From: an uncultured Oscillibacter sp.
GTDB taxonomy: Bacteria; Bacillota_A; Clostridia; Oscillospirales; Oscillospiraceae
Direction: 5' to 3'
Length of the DNA stretch: 18,178 bases
NCBI GenBank assembly: GCA_951800675.1
Contig: CATOKC010000066.1
Span: 1 to 18,178, forward strand
The notes beneath the pieces were generated by a model. It was not told the DNA's origin and made no database searches. It saw only the letters and a list, made by a program, of their open reading frames with translations. The stretch's first letter is position 1, and every line of letters starts with the position of its first letter. The position numbers and the translations under genes are program-made. Below are positions 1 to 5,848 of this stretch, one piece after another.

Positions 1-475
1 GCTGGTTGGTTTTCTGCCGCTGGTATTCCTTGATAATTTCTTGGATTGCTATAAGCGTGCCCGGAAACAGGATTCTTCCCGTATCTAAAGGTGGCGAGAT
101 GAGGAATATCCGGCCATCGTCCAGCGGGCCAAGACGGAAAATGCCGTGATTTACTGGGGAGACGAGACTGGAATCGACAATTGCTCAAACTGTGAGCGCG
201 GGTTTGCGCCCAAGGGGCAGCCCCCAGTTCTGCCAGTGGAGACGAAAAGGGAGCGGCTGAATATGCTTTCTGCCTTGAGCGGGCAGGGAACGTTCGCTTT
301 ACGCTGTATGAGGATTCCATGAACCAGCGGCGCCTGATCCAATTTATGGACCGGCTGGTTCGAACCTCCAACCGAAAAGTTTTCCTGATTTTGGACAACT
401 GAAAGGTGCACCATGGGAAGAAAGCCGCAGCCTGGCTGGACAGGCATCGGGATAACTTTGCAACATTCTCCTGAT
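1..475 (+). pseudogene. IS630-family transposase remnant
   Basis: Reading from base 2, the strand gives KRARKQDSS, then DEEYPAIVQRAK and IYWGDETGID, which match the DDE domain of IS630-family transposases (WGDETG holds a catalytic Asp). One base is missing near 300; in the shifted frame the reading continues LYEDSMNQRRLIQF and then VFLILDN, the second catalytic-Asp motif, followed directly by TGA (400-402) where the family normally has Leu or Arg before KVHHGKK. Another stop (TAA) lies near 92-94. Homology fades after 475, so the C-terminal PELNP..E part with the last catalytic residue is gone, and the N-terminus is outside the window. It would have catalysed cut-and-paste transposition into TA. 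With two nonsense codons, a frameshift and a truncated end it must be dead. Family call is confident; exact boundaries are not. Confidence 0.82.
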
Positions 476-510
476 AAGGTCTCCGCTTTCTTTCAACATA
501 ATCAGATTTC

Positions 511-1000
511 CTATATTATTGTTCGGGAGTAATAGCGCAAGTCCATCTCCACCCAGGCGTCAAAGCTGAGGCTGTTGCGGTCCGGGCTCACCTGCCAGAA
601 ACAGGTGAGCCCGGGTGTGGCCGCCAGCCGTTGGCGCTGATACGGGGTATATTCTTGAACCTCACGAAACAGGGGAGGACGGGGCCCACAATGGACATAT
701 CTCCTCTCAGGATATTTATCAGCTGGGGCAGCTCATCCAGCCCCGTGGCGCGCAGAAACCGGCCCACGCGGGTAATTCGTGGATCATCCCGGATTTTGAA
801 TACCAGCCCATCCATCTCGTTGTACGGCAGCAGCGCGGACAGGAGCTCTCCCGCCCCCACACATGGAGCGGAATTTATAAAGCCGGAACGCCTCTCCGTT
901 TTGTCCGCAGCGAACCTGGGAAAACACCGGTCCGCCCTTTGGGTTGTCCAAGATGACCGCCAGAGCAATCCGGTGAGGTTCCATTGACGGGTCGGGTTCC
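511..1000 (-). pseudogene. Bacterial sugar transferase (WcaJ/undecaprenyl-phosphate sugar phosphotransferase family) pseudogene
   Basis: Three minus-strand pieces in different frames join into one polyprenyl-phosphate hexose-1-phosphate transferase domain. Piece one (about 1000-868) has [19 protein letters not shown] and [11 protein letters not shown] two-base loss near 868 leads to piece two (867-653), with [39 protein letters not shown] one-base loss near 653 leads to piece three (652-511), with [20 protein letters not shown] and [13 protein letters not shown], ending at a TAG. Intact members start polysaccharide or glycoprotein glycan synthesis by moving a sugar phosphate to the lipid carrier at the inner membrane. 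The N-terminal membrane helix and the last C-terminal residues are missing. It converges on the transposase remnant, so the two look like parts of one rearranged island. Family call is strong because the KFRSM, DELPQ and SIVGP motifs are all present. Confidence 0.88.
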
Positions 1001-1127
1001 GCCGCTCCCTGCCTCCAAAATCCCTTCAAGGTTCTTCGCCGCTATGTTCTTCAACACCCCCGCTTAATCCCATGACTGTTAAAGTATTCCATAATTGAGG
1101 ATCAATGTCCCCTGGCGCCACGCCCGC

Positions 1128-1150
1128 TTGCCAAAACGTGTACCTTTTTG
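1128..1150 (+). repeat. Copy L of AAAACGTGTAC repeat
   Basis: This 23-bp sequence is identical to the reverse complement of 3216-3238, with core CCAAAACGTGTACC and a run of five T. The two copies lie in inverted orientation about 2.1 kb apart and enclose the rrf2/EFR1 pair. The copy next to the serine recombinase lies only 9 bp beyond that gene's stop codon. Confidence 0.8.
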
Positions 1151-1244
1151 AAGAGAAATCCAAAGGAATTTCCACATGGCAAAAGATGCCAACACTCGTC
1201 GCTTTTGCGGGTGGATAACCACGCAAAATCTGACTTAGTGTGTG

Positions 1245-1269
1245 AAAACGTGTACTTATTTACAAGTAT
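1245..1269 (+). repeat. Copy C of AAAACGTGTAC repeat
   Basis: A 25-bp stretch matching the reverse complement of 3209-3233 at all but three positions (AAAACGTGTAC, then TTT, then CAAGTAT). It lies in the same orientation as copy L, about 95 bp downstream of it. Its extended right side (CAAGTAT) is shared with copy R but not with L, so C and R may be the older pair. Confidence 0.7.
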
Positions 1270-1612
1270 CCCGGCTATGCTACCCAGCTGTACTATACAA
1301 AAAATAGTCTACATTTTCAATACCCGTTTTGGAAAATTTTATTGAGATGTAATGTATAAGGGGTGGTTTTACCAGGCCACTACATTACGTTGATTGGCGG
1401 CTCATTTGTGGCAAAATGGCACAGGCTGGAGGGGCGGTGATCAACCAGCAGGAGAGAACCGAAGCGGGAGCGTCCGGGGATGACCTGGGCGCTCCGTTCT
1501 CTTTATAGGCCCTCTGCTAAGAGCGCACTTACTCACCACCAGCCAAGGCCGGCGGTGGTACTGCCTGACAGCCGCCGTGCGCCCTCCGGGGGCGGCTCCG
1601 CCGGGTCGTCCT

Positions 1613-1636
1613 GTCTGCCGGTATATACCAGCAGAC
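1613..1636. repeat. 24-bp palindrome with GGTATATACC core
   Basis: GTCTGC and GCAGAC arms flank a perfect 10-bp palindrome GGTATATACC (1620-1629); only one position per arm fails to pair. The same core recurs 99 bp downstream in a second dyad with unrelated arms. It could be a protein-binding site in a relaxosome or an operator. Confidence 0.6.
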
Positions 1637-1712
1637 GCCAACAGCGGCTTGTGCACCGGACGCAGCCGCGCCGACCACCGGGGGCTTGGGGAGCCTCGGC
1701 CACTAACAAGCG

Positions 1713-1733
1713 GCACAGGGTATATACCTGTGC
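1713..1733. repeat. Second palindrome with GGTATATACC core
   Basis: GCACAGG (1713-1719) and CCTGTGC (1727-1733) flank the centre, again containing GGTATATACC (1719-1728). It begins 28 bp beyond the rrf2 stop codon, so it would form a hairpin in the rrf2 transcript, but no T-run follows and a terminator role is weak. Confidence 0.55.
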
Positions 1734-1760
1734 ATTGCTTGCCATGATCACCATGATCGT

Positions 1761-2198
1761 CTACGTGTTCTCCGTTTCATGGTGGTACTTATCCATAATT
1801 TCTTCCATACTGATATTTTGCAGACTTTTCTGCAAGTCCTCTCGGACATTTTGATAGGAAGAATCCAGTACACCATGAATGCTTCGCCCTACTGGACACA
1901 GGCAGGATGGAGATGCGTGGATGCCAATCAGTTTATTGAGAAAATCCGGCTCAATTGCATTGCAGATACGATACAAAGTAATCTCGTCCAAAGAACAATT
2001 AAGCGTCGTACCACCAGTGCCAAACTTGACAGAGAGAATGCCGTCCTTTTTTAATGCACTGACGATATTCCGTATGGTTACAGGATTCACGCCAGTGGAG
2101 AGTGACAGCAATTCACTTGTGACTTTCTTGCTTTCTCCATATTCACAAATAAAAACAAGACAATGTATGGCCACAGAGCATTTGGTACTTATGTGCAT
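1761..2198 (-). CDS. Rrf2 family transcriptional regulator
   Basis: A 145-residue protein of normal Rrf2 length. It starts MHISTKCSVAIHCL as this family does, has a winged helix-turn-helix at residues 24-66 (recognition region VTIRNIVSALKKDGI, wing GTGGTTL) and a helical tail. Two cysteines sit in SCLCPVGR (Cys99, Cys101), the loop where IscR and NsrR carry three cysteines that bind an Fe-S cluster. Only two are present here, as in YwnA-like members, so thiol sensing or non-cluster regulation is as likely as cluster binding. A good ribosome site (GGGGAGG, 8 bp before ATG) sets the start. It is transcribed divergently from the EFR1 gene, whose promoter touches its own, so it most likely controls that gene and itself. 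The actual signal is unknown. Confidence 0.9.
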   Translation of the reverse strand: MHISTKCSVAIHCLVFICEYGESKKVTSELLSLSTGVNPVTIRNIVSALKKDGILSVKFGTGGTTLNCSLDEITLYRICNAIEPDFLNKLIGIHASPSCLCPVGRSIHGVLDSSYQNVREDLQKSLQNISMEEIMDKYHHETENT

Positions 2199-2230
2199 AT
2201 GGCTATCCTCCCCGTTTCAGCATAATTGTA

Positions 2231-2244
2231 TATCAGCTATGATA
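2231..2244. promoter_or_regulatory. Candidate Rrf2 operator
   Basis: The dyad TATCA-gcta-TGATA overlaps the predicted -10 of the rrf2 promoter and lies about 25 bp upstream of the -35 of the divergent EFR1 gene. Binding here would repress rrf2 itself and could also affect the facing promoter. It is inferred from position and symmetry alone. Confidence 0.35.
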
Positions 2245-2267
2245 TCACAAAAAAATTGTGGTGTAAA
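2239..2267 (-). promoter_or_regulatory. rrf2 promoter
   Basis: On the minus strand TTTACA (2267-2262), a 17-bp spacer and TATCAT (2244-2239) form a sigma-A type promoter about 40 bp before the rrf2 start codon. Its -35 lies back to back with the -35 of the EFR1 promoter, 2 bp apart. Confidence 0.5.
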
Positions 2268-2269
2268 TA

Positions 2270-2298
2270 TTGACATTACATCAGACGCGGAGTATACT
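2270..2298 (+). promoter_or_regulatory. EFR1 gene promoter
   Basis: A perfect TTGACA (2270-2275), a 17-bp spacer and TATACT (2293-2298) lie 45 bp before the EFR1 start codon. Near-consensus strength suggests the gene is controlled mainly by repression, presumably by the divergent Rrf2 protein. Confidence 0.8.
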
Positions 2299-2342
2299 CT
2301 TTGCGGTATAAATCTAAAAATTACACGTTGGAGGCACATGAT

Positions 2343-3107
2343 ATGAAATATGCACAACTGATTTTCAGCCCGACAGGCGGAACAAGAAAAGCGGCGGAGA
2401 TGGTTACAGCGGAGTGGAGTCCGTCTGTAGAAAACATTGACCTAACAAATCCTGCTGTAAATTACTCGAAATACAAGATGGAAGCAGATGACCTTGTTCT
2501 GATTGCATTGCCCTCTTATGGTGGGCGTGTTCCTGGCCTCGCCGCTGAAAGACTGGCAAAGATTCCGGGTAATTCCGCAAAGTGTGTGTTGCTATGTGTA
2601 TATGGTAACCGGGCTTATGAGGATACGCTGGTTGAAATGGCAGACGTGGCAAAAAAGGCGGGGTTCTCCGTTGTTGCCGCTATTTCCGCAGTTGCGGAGC
2701 ATTCTATTATGCACCAGTATGCGTCTGGTAGGCCGAACCGGGAAGATGAGCGCCAGCTCAAGTCCTTTGCGAAAGCAATCCTTGAAAAATTCAAGGCAGG
2801 AACATTGGATGAAGGGCCGCAGATCCCAGGCAATCGACCTTACAAAAAGGCAGGGGGTGCGGGCTTGGTTCCAAAGACTGGCACAAGCTGTAACGGCTGC
2901 GGACTCTGCGCGGATAATTGCCCAGCAGGGGCAATCTCTAAAGAGAATTTGAAAACAGCGAATCCCAAGAAGTGTATCTCCTGCATGCGGTGCGTTGTGA
3001 AGTGTCCCCAAGGTGCCCGGAAGGTAAATGGCGCGTTGGTATCCGTTGCATCGCTGGCAATCAAAAAGGCTTGCAGCGAGAAGAAAGAAGCCGAACTTTT
3101 CATATAG
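2343..3107 (+). CDS. EFR1 family flavodoxin/ferredoxin fusion protein
   Basis: A 254-residue soluble redox protein. The N-terminal flavodoxin-like half (about residues 1-150) begins KYAQLIFSPTGGTRKAAEMV, with the FSPTGGT phosphate loop for FMN, and has ALPSYGGRVP in the second flavin-contact region. The C-terminal part carries two [4Fe-4S] motifs: CNGCGLCADNC (Cys183, 186, 189, 193) and CISCMRCVVKC (Cys211, 214, 217, 221), each followed by Pro as in bacterial 2[4Fe-4S] ferredoxins. Such proteins pass low-potential electrons in anaerobes; the partner cannot be told from the sequence. The start is the ATG 8 bp after GGAGG (2330-2334); an earlier ATG at 2338 is out of frame. Its divergent Rrf2 neighbour suggests control by redox state, oxidants or NO. 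All eight cluster cysteines are intact. Confidence 0.93.
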   Translation: MKYAQLIFSPTGGTRKAAEMVTAEWSPSVENIDLTNPAVNYSKYKMEADDLVLIALPSYGGRVPGLAAERLAKIPGNSAKCVLLCVYGNRAYEDTLVEMADVAKKAGFSVVAAISAVAEHSIMHQYASGRPNREDERQLKSFAKAILEKFKAGTLDEGPQIPGNRPYKKAGGAGLVPKTGTSCNGCGLCADNCPAGAISKENLKTANPKKCISCMRCVVKCPQGARKVNGALVSVASLAIKKACSEKKEAELFI

Positions 3108-3154
3108 TGGCAAAGCAGAGGGAATCGTTTGATTATTGCTGATGAATACTTAAC

Positions 3155-3185
3155 AAGGGGGATTTCACTCGGTGAAATCCCCCTT
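3155..3185 (+). terminator. Terminator-like hairpin after EFR1 gene
   Basis: A perfect 14-bp stem (AAGGGGGATTTCAC with its complement) closes a 3-base loop, 48 bp after the EFR1 stop. The T-run after it is short and interrupted, so it may also protect the mRNA end. Confidence 0.65.
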
Positions 3186-3208
3186 GGCAAATGTTCTCTT
3201 GAAATAAT

Positions 3209-3238
3209 ATACTTGCAAAAAGGTACACGTTTTGGCAA
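3209..3238 (-). repeat. Copy R of AAAACGTGTAC repeat (inverted)
   Basis: The reverse complement shares 23 identical bases (3216-3238) with 1128-1150 and a 25-base near-match (3209-3233) with 1245-1269. It lies between the EFR1 terminator and the recombinase gene's 3' hairpin. The CAAAA...TTTTG symmetry around a 9-bp centre is like that of a recombinase crossover site, but this is not proven. Confidence 0.75.
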
Positions 3239-3266
3239 AAACATGCCTATAGCGGCATGTTTTTTT
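3237..3266. terminator. Bidirectional terminator at 3' end of recombinase
   Basis: ACATGCC (3241-3247) and GGCATGT (3254-3260) form a stem with loop TATAGC, flanked by A-runs on the left and seven T on the right. It therefore works in both directions. The recombinase stop codon (3247-3249) lies inside the hairpin. Confidence 0.75.
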
Positions 3267-3862
3267 CATAAAGTCCCGCCCGGTACCGAAATGTGGACAG
3301 CGGCATTCCACATTCTTCCGCCGCCGCCATGCCCGTGATCATCCCGGCCTTCCACCGCTGGTAAACGCTGGGGTAATTTTCTGGAAGCGTTTTCAGGGGC
3401 CTGCCGAACCGGACCCCCTTCGCTTTTGCCGCCGCGATGCCCCCCGCTTGCCGCTGGCGAATGCTGCTTCGCTCGTTTTCCGCAATGAAGGACAGCACTT
3501 GCAGCACAATGTCGCTTAGGAAGGTTCCCATCAGGTCCTTGCCGCGGCGGGTATCCAAAATCGGCATGTCCAGGACTACAATGTCAATGCCTTTCTCCTT
3601 GGTGAGAACCCGCCATTGCTCCAGAATTTCCTCGTAGTTTCGCCCTAGCCGGTCGATGCTCTTGATGTAGAGCAGGTCGTCCGGCTTCATTTTTTTAATC
3701 AGCCGCTTATACTGCGGACGCTCGAAATCCTTTCCGGACTGCTTGTACACAAAGATGTTTTGTTCCGGGATCGCAATTTCCCGCAGAGAAATCAATTGCC
3801 GGTCCTCGTTTTGTTCCCTGGTACTAACCCGGATAACCGTATTTATGGGTGGAAATGGTCAT
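3247..3862 (-). pseudogene. Serine recombinase (resolvase/invertase family), frameshifted
   Basis: This would be a 205-residue small serine recombinase. The ATG at 3862 follows AAAAGGAGG with ideal spacing and encodes MTISTHKYGY, but two bases are missing near 3834, so that frame stops after 12 codons. In the next frame the protein resumes IRVSTREQNEDRQL, with the catalytic Ser codon at 3825-3823, then YKQSGKDFERPQYKRL, DLLYIKSIDRLGRNYEEI, the regulatory ENERSSIRQRQAGGI helix and a C-terminal helix-turn-helix (AAEECGMPLSTFRYRAGL). A TTG at 3795 could start a shorter protein, but that lacks the catalytic serine. Relatives resolve or invert DNA between short sites. It is probably inactive unless the shift is a sequencing error or bypassed. 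The flanking inverted repeats suggest what it once acted on. Confidence 0.85.
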
Positions 3863-4104
3863 CTAGCCTCCTTTTAATCATGTGCTTTTAAGCCCTGTCG
3901 ACCGTCGCGCCTCCCTCACGGACGCTCCCGCTAAGCTGATAGAAGCTGTTTTACGGATCCCTACACTGCGGGCACTCCCGCTTAGGCACGTGGCAAGGTC
4001 AACCATGGCCGCTATTTTTTATCTTATCGCACGGAATCTTTGCCGCACTATCTATTTTATGAATCTTTTTGTGAAAGGCATCGAACAATTTTATGAAAAC
4101 GCAA

Positions 4105-4141
4105 AAAGAAGCCGCACGGCGCTGCTGCGCCATGCGGCTTC
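4105..4141 (-). terminator. Strong hairpin terminator, minus strand
   Basis: AGCCGCA-c-GGCGC and GCGCC-a-TGCGGCT form a stem of 12 pairs with one C/A mismatch and loop tgct. On the minus strand it is followed by TTCTTTTTG, as in an intrinsic terminator. No recognised gene precedes it on that strand. Confidence 0.65.
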
Positions 4142-4397
4142 CCCTCGAATTTACAAAACATTCGCATGTATGGCCGCTCTTGCCAATATGCCTGTGAGGA
4201 GCGTAATAGGGAACGTACACAAAAGGAAAAGCGATCATTCCCGTCCCAACGGCATTTGCGTACCAAAGCATCCCTCCAGGACAGGAAACAAGCCGCTGTT
4301 TTGTAATCCGCTCATCCTGACCAGCTCCTCGTGGAAACCGCGAAGGTTTTCCCGTACCCATAAGCACCCTTTCAGGACATGCCCAAGGACCCCGCAT

Positions 4398-4430
4398 GCC
4401 ACCGGCCTGGGCCGGTGGTTCTGTTTTTTC
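4398..4430 (+). terminator. Hairpin terminator, plus strand
   Basis: CCACCGGC and GCCGGTGG form a stem with loop ctgg, followed by TTCTGTTTTTT. It would end a plus-strand transcript from the unassigned region upstream. Confidence 0.6.
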
Positions 4431-4441
4431 CAGCAATCTTT

Positions 4442-4606
4442 TAGGCCTTGTTTGAAAATTGGCGGAATGCCGGATTGGGGCAGATTTTTTTGCCAGGCAA
4501 GGCGATTTGACGCGGGAATCCTGACGGATTTCAAGTCAAATCAACGCAGTCCTGGCGGAAAAAGATGCCCAAAGACGGCGTTTTGCCATTTTTCAAACAA
4601 GGCCTA
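4442..4606. mobile_element. MITE-like palindromic element
   Basis: The ends TAGGCCTTGTTTGAAAA (4442-) and the reverse complement (to 4606) are matching terminal inverted repeats. Similarity between the two strands continues inward (GGCA, TTTTT, GCCAGG, then GATTTGAC / GTCAAATC near the centre), so the whole 165 bp can fold on itself. TA at both outer edges fits a TA target duplication, as made by IS630/Tc1-type transposases; the TTGTTTGAAAA end also resembles IS5-group ends. There is no coding capacity. A transposase in trans must have moved it. Its right end lies exactly at the stop codon of the SLH protein gene. Confidence 0.8.
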
Positions 4607-5848
4607 GAGCACGTTTTGCACAAAGCGGTTGAGGATCACCGCCACCTGGGCCCGGGAGGCGTTCCCGCCGGGGGACAGGGTGTCGGCAGAGACGCCGTTG
4701 ATCATCCCCGCCGCCACAGCCCAACGCAGGGGCTCCACAGCATAGGAGGCAATCTGCCCCGCGTCGGTAAATACCCCCAGCTCCGTCCGGTCGGATACGT
4801 CCCGGCCCTTCTGAGAGGCATAGCGGTACAGGAAAGCCGCCATCTGCTCCCGGGTAATCAGGTTGTTGGGACGGAAGGTCCCGTCGCTGTAGCCGTTGAC
4901 AATGCCATTGGACGAGGCCCAGGAAACAGCGGCGGCGTAATAGGCCCCAGGGGCCACATCGCTGAACGTATTCGCTCCCATAACAGGCGAGCCCTCCAGC
5001 CGGTAGAGAATCGCCACAATCTGTCCCCGGGTGGTAGACGTATTGGGGGTGAACGTGGTGGTGGAGGTACCGTTCATCAGTCCCGTCTCAAAGGCCCAGC
5101 GCACCGCGTCATAACACCAATCTCCCGGCCGTACATCCTGGAAGGCCAGCTCTCCGCCCGGGATAAATGTGGCCGTCACCTCCACATCCGGGGCGGGCAT
5201 GGAGAAGGTATAGCGGTTCAGCCCGTCCCGGGTCAGGGAAACCTCCCCACCCCAGCTGTCCCGGGCGGCGATGGTCTCCAACACATACCCGGCGTCCGGA
5301 GCGACGTTAAGGGTTACGGTCTCCCCTTCCTGAGCCCCGGCGGGCCGGACAGTGACGGTGCCGCGCTCCGCCTGGACGATGTGGACCCGGCTCAGGTCCC
5401 CCTCCTCTCTCGCGCCCTCCTCCAGGGAAATCCACCCCTCGGAGATGGGCTGGAGGCTCCGGTCCAAAAGCAGCAGCTCCGCCCGGCCGGGCAGGCGGTA
5501 AGCGCTTCCTGGGGTCAGCGTCCCCAGGTCTACGGAGCGGCCCGACAGGGACTCCTCCTCCGACACCAGGTAGATGGTTACAACGGTCTCATCCCGGTCC
5601 GCCTCTACATGGCAGTCCGGGCTGTAAACGCCCCGGGGCGACGGGTCAAACCGGGCGTCGGGGCACTCCCCCTCTAAAGCCAGCTCCAGCTGGAGGGCAT
5701 AGACCGGACGGTCCAGGCCCTCCAGGGTGAGGCGGACGTCGCCGCCCCGCTCCTGGCAGGTGAGGGTCAGGCTGTCCCGGGCCGCCGCCGTCACCGGCAG
5801 GGCACAGAGCAGGCACAGGGCCAGAAGGCCGGATACAATACGCTTCAT
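4604..5848 (-). CDS. SLH-domain surface protein with cohesin-like N-terminal domain
   Basis: A 414-residue exported protein. Residues 1-23 form a signal peptide (KRIVSGLLALCLLCALPVTA, cleavage after AAA). Residues 27-138 are a beta-rich domain (VYALQLELALEG, TVVTIYLVSEEE, SVDLGTLTPGS) with a cohesin-like strand pattern. Residues 154-229 match the Gly/Thr-rich bacterial repeat family that ends YTFSMPAPDVEVTATF. Three SLH repeats follow at 236-283, 296-343 and 360-408 (TFSDVAPGAYYAAAVSWA, GYSDGTFRPNNLITREQMAA), which bind cell-wall polymers. The start is the ATG at 5848 with GGAGG 7 bp before it; it overlaps the stop of the protease gene as ATGA, so the two are translationally coupled. The TAG stop straddles the junction with the MITE-like element, so the native C-terminus may differ. 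SLH is certain; cohesin is an inference. Confidence 0.9.
   Translation of the reverse strand: MKRIVSGLLALCLLCALPVTAAARDSLTLTCQERGGDVRLTLEGLDRPVYALQLELALEGECPDARFDPSPRGVYSPDCHVEADRDETVVTIYLVSEEESLSGRSVDLGTLTPGSAYRLPGRAELLLLDRSLQPISEGWISLEEGAREEGDLSRVHIVQAERGTVTVRPAGAQEGETVTLNVAPDAGYVLETIAARDSWGGEVSLTRDGLNRYTFSMPAPDVEVTATFIPGGELAFQDVRPGDWCYDAVRWAFETGLMNGTSTTTFTPNTSTTRGQIVAILYRLEGSPVMGANTFSDVAPGAYYAAAVSWASSNGIVNGYSDGTFRPNNLITREQMAAFLYRYASQKGRDVSDRTELGVFTDAGQIASYAVEPLRWAVAAGMINGVSADTLSPGGNASRAQVAVILNRFVQNVL

Larger units (their letters stand above)
1031..1348. other. Gene-free stretch with two copies of a recombination-type repeat
   Basis: No convincing coding region was found; the short open frames here have no recognisable motif and no good ribosome site. 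The stretch holds two directly oriented copies of a repeat with core AAAACGTGTAC, at 1128-1150 and 1245-1269, whose inverted partner lies at 3209-3238. A small dyad (GTGG-ataa-CCAC) lies at about 1210-1221. The rest shows nothing recognisable. Confidence 0.5.
1349..1733 (-). other. oriT-like transfer origin (nic motif plus inverted repeats)
   Basis: The minus strand at 1531-1518 reads TAAGTGCGCTCTTA. It shares the TAAGTGCG nic core of RSF1010/R1162 and pSK41/pGO1-type (MOBQ/MOBP) origins of transfer. Directly 5' of it on the same strand is a hairpin, ACCACC (1559-1554) with GGTGGT (1540-1535), placed as in known origins. Further dyads surround it: GTAATGTA/TACATTAC (1349-1356/1381-1388), AGAGAAC/GTTCTCT with inner GGAGCG/CGCTCC (1453-1502), and two GGTATATACC palindromes (1613-1636, 1713-1733). 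By analogy the nick would fall between bases 1524 and 1523 of the minus strand. No relaxase gene is in the window, so this may be a leftover of a mobilisable or conjugative element, or a site served in trans. Motif and hairpin are seen; function is inferred. Confidence 0.45.
3863..4441. other. Region without a convincing gene, two strong hairpins
   Basis: Open frames exist on both strands (for example 3882-4607 plus, 3999-4436 minus), but none shows a known domain and several run through the MITE-like element, so I do not call a gene. The region contains imperfect direct repeats near 3919-3988 and two hairpins with T-runs pointing outwards, at 4110-4139 (minus) and 4398-4430 (plus). They bracket about 260 bp that could carry a short transcript on either strand. 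Confidence 0.4.

Noticed and set aside
1026..1226. A 66-codon minus-strand frame crossing repeat copy L
   Set aside because: No known motif and it spans a repeat; probably chance.
1128..1269. The AAAACGTGTAC copies as a CRISPR-like or tandem array
   Set aside because: Only two copies lie here, with unequal extents and no regular spacers; a recombinase or element-end site fits better.
3882..4607. A 241-codon plus-strand frame
   Set aside because: It runs through a terminator and the whole MITE-like element, shows no domain and has no good ribosome site.
4565..5677. A 370-codon plus-strand frame opposite the SLH gene
   Set aside because: Antisense shadow beginning inside the MITE-like element; no domain seen.
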